A DNA stretch of 64,000 nt from Mucilaginibacter conchicola (GTDB lineage Bacteria > Bacteroidota > Bacteroidia > Sphingobacteriales > Sphingobacteriaceae). Positions 8,360 through 16,890 of the stretch are shown one piece after another. The stretch is taken from assembly GCF_003432115.1 (NCBI RefSeq), contig NZ_QWDC01000001.1, positions 558,001-622,000 of the forward strand. The letters are read 5' to 3'. The notes beneath the pieces were generated by a model. It saw nothing but the letters and a program-made list of their open reading frames with translations, was not told where the DNA came from and ran no database searches. The position numbers and the translations under genes were made by a program. How positions within the stretch are numbered: position 1 is the stretch's first letter; every line of letters starts with the position of its first letter.

Positions 8360-8995
8360 AATGGAAAACGGAAGCCTCTCTTGCGAATGACTTCCGTTGT
8401 TCCTTTCCTCATTTTGGCCGTAGCCGCCACGAAGCATCAAGTTTTGTGTGATCTTTAACCGACCTGACCTCTTCTTTGTTATAATGCGAACATTGATCAA
8501 TCTTTCATTCCCTGCGAATGCTGATACATCTTTGTTGGTGCGTAATAGCCTACTTTGTCTGTTACCTTGCGGAGACCGCTCCTGCAATTCCTGCCAAACC
8601 TGCGCTGTTTCCCTTGCTTTTGCAAGCCCGGGCAGCTTTATGTTTGCGGATACTGCTCTTGCATCTTCTCCCGAGGGGAAGTCGACTCAGTTTTATTCCG
8701 TGCAACGCCGACCATCTTATTCAATAGTGAATACCGATCTTCTCTTTGTTACGCTAACGCCGATTGCTTCAAGGTCATTATCTAAGCCCTGTCCTTCCGT
8801 AGAATTTTTTGGCCATGCTGATAATACCCCGCTAATTACTTTCCGGGTAAAATACCGTGGTATTTGCTCCCTTCAATTGCAATTCAGGTACTTCACTGAT
8901 CTTTAGTTCTCCCTGAGGTTCACCCGATTCAGTTTCTGTAATCCTGTGAGGCTGTCAAAGTACGTCGTTCTTGATATTTACAATATCGGGAGTTT
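8360..8995 (-). ncRNA. Candidate large structured RNA (or gene remnant)
   Basis: Read on the minus strand the segment is purine-rich and contains a series of local hairpins: GATATT-GTA-AATATC near its start, AAATAC-CACG-GTATTT, TATTCA-CTAT-TGAATA, CTTGC-AAAA-GCAAG, CATTC-GCAGG-GAATG, and a closing stem AACGGAAG/CTTCCGTT (8367-8374 with 8391-8398) followed by TTTTCCATTTT, which looks like an intrinsic terminator. A TTGACA hexamer lies just before the start (9006-9011). tmRNA and RNase P signatures are absent. The alternative is a decayed gene: in minus frames there are open segments of 30-110 codons without starts, separated by stops and a frame change. No family was recognised. Confidence 0.35.
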
Positions 8996-9161
8996 ATGCT
9001 ATCTGTGTCAAGTGTTTTGTTTAAACATGTTATTAACATAAAGTCGATGGTTATTAACACGCTGTTTAAGGTAAAAAAGCTGATTTTAGAGGGTTATAAA
9101 CATTTACAATTATTAACATTCTTCATCAAAATTGTCATTTCGAACGAGCAATTAAATACCG

Positions 9162-9233
9162 CGTCATTGCGAGGAACGAAGCAATCTCCCAACTATATCC
9201 TAAAGGGAGATTGCTTCGTTCCTCGCAATTACG
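9162..9233. repeat. Long inverted repeat (REP-like), family A
   Basis: Two 29-base arms (9162-9190 and 9205-9233) with a single mismatch and a 14-base loop. Each arm carries the CGTCATTGCGAGG...CAATC motif that recurs, inverted, at 23331-23423. It sits between the candidate RNA and a convergent gene end. Confidence 0.85.
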
Positions 9234-9279
9234 CGCGGGAGAGCATCTTCTTTATGCTCGCTTGTCAAACGATTCTTTA

Positions 9280-10038
9280 TTATATCTTCTCCGTCAGATG
9301 CTTCCAATATCTTTTAGGGATATGACGCACATGTAGTTTTGTATTTTTGCGCGAGGCGATATTTACACTATTGAAATAATTTTTCCAGAGGTGCTGATAC
9401 ATGCCTTCATCTTCGGTATAAGCGGCAATCACATCTGCCTGCCGACCGCCGCCGGAAAAATCAAGATTGATAAATTGCGTATCGTGCAGATCGTAGTAGA
9501 TGCCATACTTACGCCTAAGATCATAGATCATCCATTTCTGATCGGCATACCGGCTTTTAAAATGGCGGATCAATAAAGGCAATACATTAAAATCAGGCTC
9601 TATGCCGGCATAGAAACAGCCATCCTGTAGTTTTTGGAAACGAATAAAAGCCTCCATCCTGTGCTTCTCACGGCGCATCATTCGCACCACCTGCGATACA
9701 CGCATTACGTATTTGTTGCCGTAATCTTCTTCGATATTCTGATCTGAATCAATGGCGTAGCGGATAAAACCGAGCAGATTATTATCCTCGCCAGGAATTT
9801 CGCCGAGGTGGGCTGCATACAAACGTTGCACCCCTATTGATGATATTTTTAACTTCAGCGCTTTCAGTACGCGGTTAGCACGGGCCTCGTCGGTTACAAC
9901 TTGCAGCTTCTCGTCAAACAGGGCACCGTTTATCACCTCTCCCTGATGTAGTTTAACAGCACCAAGTTTATGGGCATATATCTCAAATACAGCCGTTAGC
10001 AAACCTTCAAAAGTGCCATCGTATATCAGAGTGGTCAT
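9280..10038 (-). CDS. DUF4130 protein, TIGR03915-type probable DNA metabolism protein
   Basis: 252 residues matching, from memory, the family called probable DNA metabolism protein that travels with radical SAM/uracil-DNA-glycosylase-like genes: MTTLIYDGTFEGLLTAVFE at the start, HRMEAFIRFQKLQDG in the middle and HFKSRYADQKWMIYD later. In some bacteria this domain is fused to a UDG-family domain; here it stands alone. Its ATG is three bases behind the stop of the radical SAM gene, so the two are translated as a unit. No catalytic residue can be assigned; a role in repair or modification of DNA is inferred only from the partnership. Confidence 0.85.
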   Translation of the reverse strand: MTTLIYDGTFEGLLTAVFEIYAHKLGAVKLHQGEVINGALFDEKLQVVTDEARANRVLKALKLKISSIGVQRLYAAHLGEIPGEDNNLLGFIRYAIDSDQNIEEDYGNKYVMRVSQVVRMMRREKHRMEAFIRFQKLQDGCFYAGIEPDFNVLPLLIRHFKSRYADQKWMIYDLRRKYGIYYDLHDTQFINLDFSGGGRQADVIAAYTEDEGMYQHLWKNYFNSVNIASRKNTKLHVRHIPKRYWKHLTEKI

Positions 10039-10041
10039 CAG

Positions 10042-11298
10042 TTAAAAAAGATTAAGCTGCGTGTGTACATTCTTAATATACTTACTGTGCGATGTGGCGA
10101 GGATAAATTGCTTAATAGCATTGCCAGTCAAATCGCGGCGTTCAAACTCCATACTGTTGCAGGTTATGAAATATTTGGCGCGGTTAACGCTCACGCCTAT
10201 TTTCTTCAGTTGCTCCCAATTAAGCCTACCGAATTTACGGGCGCTCACTATCTTTTGCGCAGATAGCACGCCAATGCCCGGCACCCGCAGTATCATCTTC
10301 AGATCAGCTTTATTCACATCAACCGGAAACTCCTGCATATTGCGGATGGCCCAGCTCAGCTTTGGGTCGATATCCAGATCTAAATGCGGCTGACTGGTAT
10401 TTACAATTTCGCTTACATGGAAACCATAGTTACGCATCAGCCAGTCGGCCTGGTAAAGGCGGTTCTCGCGCACCATAGGCACGCTGGTATTCAACGCAGG
10501 CAATCTGCTATCTTCCAACACCGGCACATAACCTGAGTAGTAAACCCGCCTAAGCTTAAAATTTTTATAAAAGTAGTTGGCAGAGTGAAGGATCTGGTTA
10601 TCATCCTCGGGTGTGGCGCCAATAATTACCTGGGTACTTTGCCCGGCAGGTGCAAACATGGGCGCTTTTTTAAACAGTTTCTTTTCTTCGGCATGTTGGA
10701 TGATAGCATTTTTGAGATAGCCCATGGGCTTGATCATATCCTGATGGCTTTTATCGGGCGCTAATAACTTTAAACCAGCTTCCGTAGGCATTTCCAGATT
10801 AACGCTTAAACGATCGGCGTACAAACCCGCTTCGTTCATCAGTTCATCGCTGGCGCCTGGGATAGATTTAAGGTGGATATAGCCATGAAAATTATGCTCT
10901 AAACGAAGTTTCTTTGCCACGCGAACCAATCGCTCCATAGTAAAATCAGCATCTTTAAAAATGCCCGAGCTAAGAAACAACCCTTCTATATAATTACGGC
11001 GATAGAAATTGATGGTAAGGTCAACTACTTCCTGCACAGTAAAAGCCGCGCGCTGGATATCATTGCTCTTGCGCGACACACAATAAGCACAATCGAAAAT
11101 ACAATGGTTGGTAAGCAAGATCTTCAATAACGACACACATCGCCCATCCTCGGTATAGGAATGACAAATACCATTACTGGCATTACCCAAACCCTTGTTT
11201 TCGTTTTTGCGCTTACTGCCACTGCTGGCGCATGATACATCATATTTAGCTGCATCGGCCAAAATATTGAATTTCTCGGTTATCCTTTCTGCATCCAT
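10042..11298 (-). CDS. Radical SAM protein, putative DNA modification/repair (TIGR03916 type)
   Basis: 418 residues. The radical SAM cluster motif CIFDCAYC places the 4Fe-4S ligands at C66, C70 and C73; three more conserved-looking cysteines (C23, C45, C54) precede it. The C-terminal part holds a helix-hairpin-helix, LRVPGIGVLSAQKIVSAR, typical of non-specific DNA binding. This combination defines the family named putative DNA modification/repair radical SAM protein. It heads a two-gene unit with the DUF4130 protein. Biochemical activity of the family is, as far as I know, not established; a spore-photoproduct-lyase-like or base-modifying role is speculation. Confidence 0.9.
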   Translation of the reverse strand: MDAERITEKFNILADAAKYDVSCASSGSKRKNENKGLGNASNGICHSYTEDGRCVSLLKILLTNHCIFDCAYCVSRKSNDIQRAAFTVQEVVDLTINFYRRNYIEGLFLSSGIFKDADFTMERLVRVAKKLRLEHNFHGYIHLKSIPGASDELMNEAGLYADRLSVNLEMPTEAGLKLLAPDKSHQDMIKPMGYLKNAIIQHAEEKKLFKKAPMFAPAGQSTQVIIGATPEDDNQILHSANYFYKNFKLRRVYYSGYVPVLEDSRLPALNTSVPMVRENRLYQADWLMRNYGFHVSEIVNTSQPHLDLDIDPKLSWAIRNMQEFPVDVNKADLKMILRVPGIGVLSAQKIVSARKFGRLNWEQLKKIGVSVNRAKYFITCNSMEFERRDLTGNAIKQFILATSHSKYIKNVHTQLNLF

Positions 11299-11392
11299 AC
11301 CAAATCAAAAATACTAATAATTTTAGCATTTTTAAATTAATAAGAAAATTTATTTAGATGCTTTTGGAATGAAGGATATGCTATAAAACAAA

Positions 11393-11415
11393 AAAGTAAA
11401 GCCAGGCTTTACTAT
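11393..11415 (-). terminator. Hairpin with minus-strand T-run
   Basis: AGTAAAG-CCAGG-CTTTACT (11395-11413). On the minus strand it is followed by TTTTTTGTTTTA, so it best fits a terminator for transcripts coming leftward through the zinc-finger gene. On the plus strand the following AT-rich run is weaker. Confidence 0.45.
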
Positions 11416-11442
11416 ATTTATTTTATTAAATCCTTTACACGT

Positions 11443-11721
11443 ATGCCAGATTTAGACCCAAGCTTTTGCCAGCACCTGCAAGCCATAACCGAAGTTAAAC
11501 TTAGCGACGAGCACGTTTGCGAAGAATGCATTAAACAAGGCACAACCTGGTTCCATTTGCGTACGTGCCAAACCTGTGGTGTTACGCTTTGCTGCGACCA
11601 GTCGCCGGAGCAACACATGACCAAGCATTACCATGCCACACAGCACCCTGTTATCGCATCTGCGCAGCCGGGCGAGCGTTGGCTATGGTGCTACCCGGAT
11701 GAGCAGTTTGCTGAGTATTAA
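11443..11721 (+). CDS. UBP-type zinc finger protein
   Basis: 92 residues forming a single UBP-type (PAZ/BUZ) zinc finger: C9xH11, C26xxC29, C42QTC45, C50C51, and a row of His residues (H58, H62, H64, H68) in the QHMTKHYHATQHP region, then WLWCYPD. Small free-standing bacterial UBP fingers are common, but their partner is unknown since bacteria lack ubiquitin; binding to free C-termini is possible. The stop lies one base from the ferritin-like gene stop on the other strand. Confidence 0.9.
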   Translation: MPDLDPSFCQHLQAITEVKLSDEHVCEECIKQGTTWFHLRTCQTCGVTLCCDQSPEQHMTKHYHATQHPVIASAQPGERWLWCYPDEQFAEY

Positions 11722-11722
11722 T

Positions 11723-12037
11723 TTATTCTGAAGCCTCTTCGCCTTTTTCGCCCAACTCTACTATATCTCCTTTTTTGAACAGGATGGCCTCAAGTGTTTT
11801 GCGCCAAACGGGTTTCTTGCGCAGCAAAAATTCAAGGTCCATACCGAAGTGCTTAAATTCCTCGTGCTGGGCATTTTGCATTATGGCTTTGGCTTGTTTG
11901 TCGGTTTCAACGGAGATACGTTGTTCGTACCAGTTAATGGCTTCGGCCTCTTCCCCTAATGATACGATCATGCGGGCAAAGGTGCGGGTTTCTGCAGAAA
12001 GTTCTTCTGGCGGTTCGTGGTATTGGTCAAATCCCAT
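11723..12037 (-). CDS. Encapsulated-ferritin-like protein (EncFtn family)
   Basis: 104 residues, two long helices. The pattern EPPEEL...VSLGEEAEAINWYEQR...NAQHEEFKHFGMDLEFLLR lines up with Rhodospirillum rubrum EncFtn: E30, E60 and H63 correspond to its ferroxidase ligands E32, E62 and H65, with E29/E32 and W36-Y37 at the equivalent flanking positions. EncFtn assembles as a decamer with ferroxidase centres at dimer interfaces and normally works inside an encapsulin shell. No encapsulin gene is in this window, and the C-terminus (ELGEKGEEASE) lacks the typical LTVGSLRR-like cargo-loading peptide. It may serve a shell encoded elsewhere or act alone. Downstream of a DUF6624 gene, tail to tail with the zinc-finger gene. 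Confidence 0.85.
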   Translation of the reverse strand: MGFDQYHEPPEELSAETRTFARMIVSLGEEAEAINWYEQRISVETDKQAKAIMQNAQHEEFKHFGMDLEFLLRKKPVWRKTLEAILFKKGDIVELGEKGEEASE

Positions 12038-12086
12038 GGCGTTTATATTTTTATTATAAAAGCAACGCCACAGGATTTTTGTTTTG

Positions 12087-12776
12087 CTAATCTACCTGGC
12101 CCTTGAGTGCTTGTTGAAGGGTGTACACTTTATAGTCTACACCTAATCGTTTTGCATTTTCTTCTGCAGTTTGCTCAAAGCCGGCTTGTTTGCGACGTTT
12201 GTTCACATTTTTAGGATCGGAAATGGGCCAAACAAAGAATTTAAACTGCGGCTTTTTAGTTTCAGGATTTATAACAGTCATGCCTTTTAGTTGGGTGCCC
12301 CAGATCTGCTCTTTTTTATTGTACATCAATGAGCGGTCTTTCATCATGGCGTATAAACGAAACGGCAATTCTTTGTCTTTTGCAGCTTTTTCAATAACCG
12401 GCAAATATTTATCAATTACCGTTGAGTGTTGCAATACAAAAAAAGCGGCCTGGTTAGTTGGCGTATCAACGAGAGAAGAACCGGGATAGCCATATTGAGC
12501 GATGATCTCTTCTACCCTCTTTACATTAGATGAATCAGTTTTATTCGCTATTTTATTTATCTGAGAGAAAAAATCGCCTTCGTTAAGATTTAAAGATTTC
12601 TTGATCGAATCGATCTTAGCACTATCCAATTTAACAGACATCATGGCCCGGTATTTTTGGTCGAGGATATAAAGACTATCCAACTCGTGCTTTAACGGTA
12701 TATTGATCTTACGCTGTGCTTTAACTTGTGCAAAACACAGCGTAAGAATTATGAGGGTAAGGATATTGCGGTTCAT
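12087..12776 (-). CDS. Exported DUF6624 protein
   Basis: 229 residues with a signal peptide (MNRNILTLIILTLCFAQVKA). The region YGYPGSSLVDTPTNQAAFFVLQH, the paired LYAMMKDR segment and the YGTQ-like WGTQ near residue 160 are typical of DUF6624, a family widespread in Bacteroidota with no known function. The C-terminal part contains NKRRKQAGF. It lies 49 bases upstream of the ferritin-like gene on the same strand and could be co-transcribed with it. Confidence 0.75.
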   Translation of the reverse strand: MNRNILTLIILTLCFAQVKAQRKINIPLKHELDSLYILDQKYRAMMSVKLDSAKIDSIKKSLNLNEGDFFSQINKIANKTDSSNVKRVEEIIAQYGYPGSSLVDTPTNQAAFFVLQHSTVIDKYLPVIEKAAKDKELPFRLYAMMKDRSLMYNKKEQIWGTQLKGMTVINPETKKPQFKFFVWPISDPKNVNKRRKQAGFEQTAEENAKRLGVDYKVYTLQQALKGQVD

Positions 12777-12818
12777 ATCGGTTTACGATTTAAGTAAATC
12801 TACGAACCTTTAGCGAAT

Positions 12819-13835
12819 TTAGAATACCTCGTTGATGCTCATTTCGCGCAATTCTTTTGGCTCGTTAGGGCGGCCGTTCTTGAATGCCTGGCGGGGTTTT
12901 AAGCCCAACAGATCAAACATGAACATATCTTCATCAAATGTCGGGTTTGGTGTGGTCAATAATTTCTCGCCCGCGAAGATAGAGTTAGCACCTGCCATGA
13001 AGCATAAAGCCTGCTCTACAGTACTCATTTCGGTACGGCCGGCTGATAACCTTACCACTGTTTTTGGCATAATGATACGTGTAGTAGCGATCATCCTTAC
13101 CATATCCCAAACAGATACGCGCGGTTGGTCTGCCAATGGCGTACCTTTTACCGGTACCAATGCGTTAATTGGTACTGACTCCGGGTGTTTAGGCAGGTTT
13201 GATAATGTTTTAAGCATTGAGATCCTATCGGCAGTGGTTTCGCCTAAACCGATGATACCGCCGCTGCAAACAGAGATCTTTGCTTTACGAACGTGCTCTA
13301 ATGTTGTTAAACGCTCGTCATAAGTACGGGTAGTAATGATACGTTTGTAATCATCTTCAGAAGTATCCAGATTATGGTTGTAAGCGTACAAACCTGCATC
13401 AGCCAAACGTTGTGCCTGGCTTTCGGTAAGCATACCCAGGGTACAGCAAACTTCCATATCCAGTTCGTTTACGGCTGTCACCATGTCCAACACTTTGTCA
13501 AAGTCGCGGTTATCACGAACCTCGCGCCATGCGGCGCCCATACAAAGCCTTGATGCACCACCTTCTTTTGCACGCTTTGCGGCGGCTACAACCTCTTCTT
13601 TAGGCATCAGCGCATGTACATCAACGCCTGTGCTGTAACGTGCAGCTTGCGGGCAATATGCGCAATCCTCGGGGCAACCGCCTGTTTTAATAGAGATCAG
13701 TGAGCTGATCTGTACTTCAGAATAGTCTTTATTCTCGCGGTGAATAGTTGCCGCACGATAAATAAGGTCTAATAAAGGTGAGTGGTATATTTTTGAGATT
13801 TCTTCCTGTGTCCAGTCGTATCTTACTTCAGTCAT
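12819..13835 (-). CDS. bioB: Biotin synthase (BioB)
   Basis: Radical SAM enzyme that inserts sulfur into dethiobiotin. The cluster motif CPEDCAYC gives C54, C58 and C61; YNHNLDTS, the [10 protein letters not shown] loop and the C-terminal RLSAGR Arg that binds the 2Fe-2S cluster are all present. Length 338 aa is standard. It stands alone here, without other bio genes, and I found no complete BirA-type operator upstream. Confidence 0.97.
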   Translation of the reverse strand: MTEVRYDWTQEEISKIYHSPLLDLIYRAATIHRENKDYSEVQISSLISIKTGGCPEDCAYCPQAARYSTGVDVHALMPKEEVVAAAKRAKEGGASRLCMGAAWREVRDNRDFDKVLDMVTAVNELDMEVCCTLGMLTESQAQRLADAGLYAYNHNLDTSEDDYKRIITTRTYDERLTTLEHVRKAKISVCSGGIIGLGETTADRISMLKTLSNLPKHPESVPINALVPVKGTPLADQPRVSVWDMVRMIATTRIIMPKTVVRLSAGRTEMSTVEQALCFMAGANSIFAGEKLLTTPNPTFDEDMFMFDLLGLKPRQAFKNGRPNEPKELREMSINEVF

Positions 13836-13957
13836 AGCGTTTGGTTTACGTTAATATGTAATAAAAGCGTAGTGTTTAAGAATGCAAATATTCAAAGATT
13901 ATTTTCTATTTCAATAAATACAATACTCTTTTGAAGCCAAGCTCCTCAAAATCAAAT

Positions 13958-15307
13958 TTATAATAATAGTTTACTTGCCAGCCATAGCGGCAATAAAAAG
14001 CCTATGCAATCTGTAAAAGTAGTAATGATGATGGATGATGCCACTGCGGGGTCTATCCCCAGTCTTTTTAATACCAGCGGGATACCCGCGCCTGTTAAGC
14101 CGGCTACTACTAAATTCCCCGTCATGGCAAGGAACAATACAAGGCCAAGCATCGGGTTTTTATCATACAGCAAAGCAAACAATAGCACAATTAGCCCGTT
14201 GGCTGCGCCGTTGATCAACCCCACCGAGATCTCTTTTAGAACGGTGCGGTACGTTTGTCTGTCAGTCAGATCACTCAGCGAGATACGCCTTACCGTTACC
14301 GCCAGCGCCTGAGTAGCAGCGTTGCCCCCCATCCCACCAATAATGGTTACGTAAGCCACGATGATAGGCAGTTCCTCTTCTACATGCGTAAACTGCCTGA
14401 TAACCGATGCCGCCAAAAACGCTGTACCCAGGTTGATCACCAGCCAGGGTAAACGGCTTTTCACCGCATCTTTCCAGTTACCGCTCAGTTCCTCATCTTC
14501 AGATACACCGGAGATCTTCAAGATATCCTCGGTATTCTCTTCTTCCATTACGTCGATGATGTCATCAACCATGATGCGGCCCAGCAGTTTCATGTGGTCG
14601 TCAACCACGGGGATACTGGTGAGGTTATATTGAGAGATAAGCTTAGCAACTTCTTCCTGGTCGAGGTCAGCTTTTACAAACACGGGGTCGTGCTGATAAA
14701 TGTCGCGGATCTTTACCTCGCTACGGGCTTTAATAATGTCTTTTATAGATACAATACCCTGCAATATCTTATCATCGTTAACCACGTAGATGGTGTAAAA
14801 TTCTTCCATCTCTTCCGACTGGCGAATGATCTCGTCCAGGGCATCCTTCTTATCGGAGTTGATATTTACGCAGATCACCTGCGAGTTCATCAAACCACCG
14901 GCAGTATCCTCATCGTAGTTTAACAGGGCTCGGATGCTGCTGGCATCTTCCTGGTCAATGTCCTGAAGAATCTCCTGCTGATCTTCCTCATCCATCTGAC
15001 TGATGATATCTGTTGCAACGTGATAATCCAGCTCTTCTACAATCTCGGTACGTTTCTCAGGGTCGAGGCTTACCAACAGGTCTTCCGGGTGACTTTCCTC
15101 AGTCATCTCGGTAATTACCTCTGATGCTTCCTCGGTTGGCAGGATGTTGATGATACGTTCGCGGGCCTCTTGCGGCAGGCGCTCAAATAAAATAGCTATT
15201 TCTGAGGCGTGATACTCCTTCAGAACCAACTCTAATTCAGCATCATCGCCTTCAAGGGCAGTTTTGATGCGAAGCAGATCGGATTTATCTATCTCAAATG
15301 ATTGCAT
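13958..15307 (-). CDS. mgtE: Magnesium transporter (MgtE)
   Basis: 449 residues with the full MgtE layout: acidic N-domain of helical repeats (~1-130, with LPQEARERIINILPTEEASEV), paired CBS domains (~135-255), a connecting helix (EDAVKSRLPW region) and five membrane helices (~285-449) containing TIIGGMGGNAATQ and TNLV-like NLVVAG segments that line the pore. The cytosolic domains sense Mg2+ and gate the channel. The gene is single, between bioB and the YigZ gene. Confidence 0.95.
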   Translation of the reverse strand: MQSFEIDKSDLLRIKTALEGDDAELELVLKEYHASEIAILFERLPQEARERIINILPTEEASEVITEMTEESHPEDLLVSLDPEKRTEIVEELDYHVATDIISQMDEEDQQEILQDIDQEDASSIRALLNYDEDTAGGLMNSQVICVNINSDKKDALDEIIRQSEEMEEFYTIYVVNDDKILQGIVSIKDIIKARSEVKIRDIYQHDPVFVKADLDQEEVAKLISQYNLTSIPVVDDHMKLLGRIMVDDIIDVMEEENTEDILKISGVSEDEELSGNWKDAVKSRLPWLVINLGTAFLAASVIRQFTHVEEELPIIVAYVTIIGGMGGNAATQALAVTVRRISLSDLTDRQTYRTVLKEISVGLINGAANGLIVLLFALLYDKNPMLGLVLFLAMTGNLVVAGLTGAGIPLVLKRLGIDPAVASSIIITTFTDCIGFLLPLWLASKLLL

Positions 15308-15385
15308 AAGCAGGCAATTTAGGCATTTTTACGCAAAAACGGTGCCTGTAGAAGTGTGCAGTTTTAAGTTTGCTATTTGCAGATC

Positions 15386-16000
15386 TTAGCCGCTGTAATC
15401 GTATTTGATCTTTGCTCCGGTGAGTTTGTTCAGTTTACTCATTACTCCCTCTACCTGCGTTTTACGAACCGAAAATTGAATATCGCAATTGAGCTCAGAA
15501 CGTTGCTCCAATATCTGCAATTGCTCTTCCTTGATGATACGCATCACGTCATTCATTTGCGGATAATCAAATGTAATGGTGTAAATATCATTGATGGTCT
15601 TTTCGATGATCTTAGCTTCGGCCAGTGCCATTTCGGTAGCGGTTTTATAAGCATTGATAAGGCCCGGTACACCTAACAGCGTTCCGCCGAAATAGCGTAC
15701 AACCACCACTAAAGTATTGGTGATATCTTTTGATAATAAAGTATTAAGGATGGGCCTGCCCGCTGTGCCGGATGGCTCGCCATCATCGTTTACGCGGAAA
15801 ACGGACCGGTCTATACCCAGCCTGATGGCCCAGCAGTGATGGTTGGCTTTAGGATGCTCGGCCTTCAATTTGGCTACAATGGGTTTGATATCAGCATCGC
15901 TGTTGATAGGATAAGCATAAGCGAGAAACTTGCTGCCACGGTCGCGAAATATGGCCTCTACGGGTGCCGAAATAGTTTTGTAAGTGTCGTCGAACAGCAT
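15386..16000 (-). CDS. YigZ/IMPACT family protein
   Basis: 204 residues. The N-terminal UPF0029 (IMPACT) domain is recognised by FRDRGSKFLAYAYP, HHCWAIRLG, NDDGEPSGTAGRPIL and VVVVRYFGGTLLGVPGL; the C-terminal ~65 residues form the ferredoxin-like YigZ domain. Family members are linked to translation control but a firm bacterial role is lacking. The ATG directly abuts the stop of the DMT transporter gene, so the two are one transcription unit. Confidence 0.92.
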   Translation of the reverse strand: MLFDDTYKTISAPVEAIFRDRGSKFLAYAYPINSDADIKPIVAKLKAEHPKANHHCWAIRLGIDRSVFRVNDDGEPSGTAGRPILNTLLSKDITNTLVVVVRYFGGTLLGVPGLINAYKTATEMALAEAKIIEKTINDIYTITFDYPQMNDVMRIIKEEQLQILEQRSELNCDIQFSVRKTQVEGVMSKLNKLTGAKIKYDYSG

Positions 16001-16879
16001 TTACCAGTGCAGGATATTGACCATAGTGATCATGATGATAGAAATAATAGCCAAGCCCAGGCCAATTTTGTTGAGTTTGCTCAATCGCTCGTTAAATACA
16101 ATGAGACCAACAATGGCGCCCAGTGTAATAACGCCAATATTCATGGCCGAGAATACCAGCGACGGGCTTGATGACAGCGCTTTATGAGCCTTTAAATAGA
16201 ACAGGATATTACCGAAGTTAGCCACCCCCAGCACCAATCCGAATGTTACATGCGGCCAGCGGATGCGCGACTGTTTTGTAAAAACTTTTACCAGCAAACT
16301 CACAAAAGCAATTGTGAAAGAAATGGCATAAATAAAGAAAAGCGACGTAGTATAAGGCACAGCGGTAAACGCTGCTACTTTTTTAAACAGGATATCTATA
16401 GCCCCAAAACCAATAAATACGCAGATTAGATAAACCCAGGCATTGCTTAATACTGTACGATTAGCAGTACGTTTTTGCCATGGGATAGAACATAGTATGG
16501 CTGCAAAACCAACCACAAAGCACCCGAGTCTTGCCAGGCTAAAATTATCACCAAACAAAAGAAATGCTGCAAATAGGGAAATAAATAACGATAAGCGCTG
16601 CGCTACATCAGTACGCACTATACCCGCTACCCTTACCGATGCCGCCATTATCCAGAATATCAGTGGCAGCAAAATACCTACACCAACATACACCCCAACA
16701 GGTGCTTGCTGTATATCAAAAGCCTTTACATCGGGTTTAAAGAAAAACCAGGTAAGTAGTATGGCCATGGCGTAATTCCATGTAATGGCCTGGAAAACAT
16801 CAATACCATAGCGGCGTGCAACTTTTAGCAAAACAGATACAATTACGCTGCAGCAAACGCTAAGGAATACAAATAGCAT
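16001..16879 (-). CDS. EamA/DMT superfamily transporter
   Basis: 292 residues with about ten hydrophobic helices in two five-helix halves, as in EamA drug/metabolite exporters. The cytoplasmic loop WQKRTANRT separates the halves, and the final helices carry ITLGAIVGLIVFNERLS, the usual EamA terminal signature with FxExL. Substrate unknown. Lies directly upstream of the YigZ gene and eleven bases behind ribD, so ribD, this gene and YigZ probably form an operon. Confidence 0.85.
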   Translation of the reverse strand: MLFVFLSVCCSVIVSVLLKVARRYGIDVFQAITWNYAMAILLTWFFFKPDVKAFDIQQAPVGVYVGVGILLPLIFWIMAASVRVAGIVRTDVAQRLSLFISLFAAFLLFGDNFSLARLGCFVVGFAAILCSIPWQKRTANRTVLSNAWVYLICVFIGFGAIDILFKKVAAFTAVPYTTSLFFIYAISFTIAFVSLLVKVFTKQSRIRWPHVTFGLVLGVANFGNILFYLKAHKALSSSPSLVFSAMNIGVITLGAIVGLIVFNERLSKLNKIGLGLAIISIIMITMVNILHW

Positions 16880-16890
16880 CAGATGGGGAT

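Larger units (their letters stand above)
8258..9279. other. 1-kb region without a convincing intact gene
   Basis: Contains a hairpin-type repeat near 8320-8352, a purine-rich (on the minus strand) hairpin-rich segment at about 8360-8995 ending in a terminator-like hairpin, and a long inverted repeat at 9162-9233. Open frames on both strands inside it lack credible starts and family resemblance; the 152-codon plus-strand frame at 8448-8906 is explained by pyrimidine richness. TTATTAACA occurs three times (9030, 9051, 9110). Confidence 0.6.

Noticed and set aside
8448..8906. 152-codon plus-strand open frame
   Set aside because: No family resemblance, odd composition, and explained by the pyrimidine richness of this strand, which removes stop codons; lies opposite the hairpin-rich segment.
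8360..8995. tmRNA or RNase P RNA
   Set aside because: No GAGGAAAGTCC-type or CGGCTTA-type RNase P core, no tRNA-like end or tag frame of tmRNA.
9030..9118. Three TTATTAACA motifs as DnaA boxes/origin
   Set aside because: They do not match TTATNCACA and no dnaA or origin-type genes are near; the region is simply AT-rich.
13836..13957. BirA operator upstream of bioB
   Set aside because: One GTAAACC-like half-site is seen but no partner at suitable spacing.
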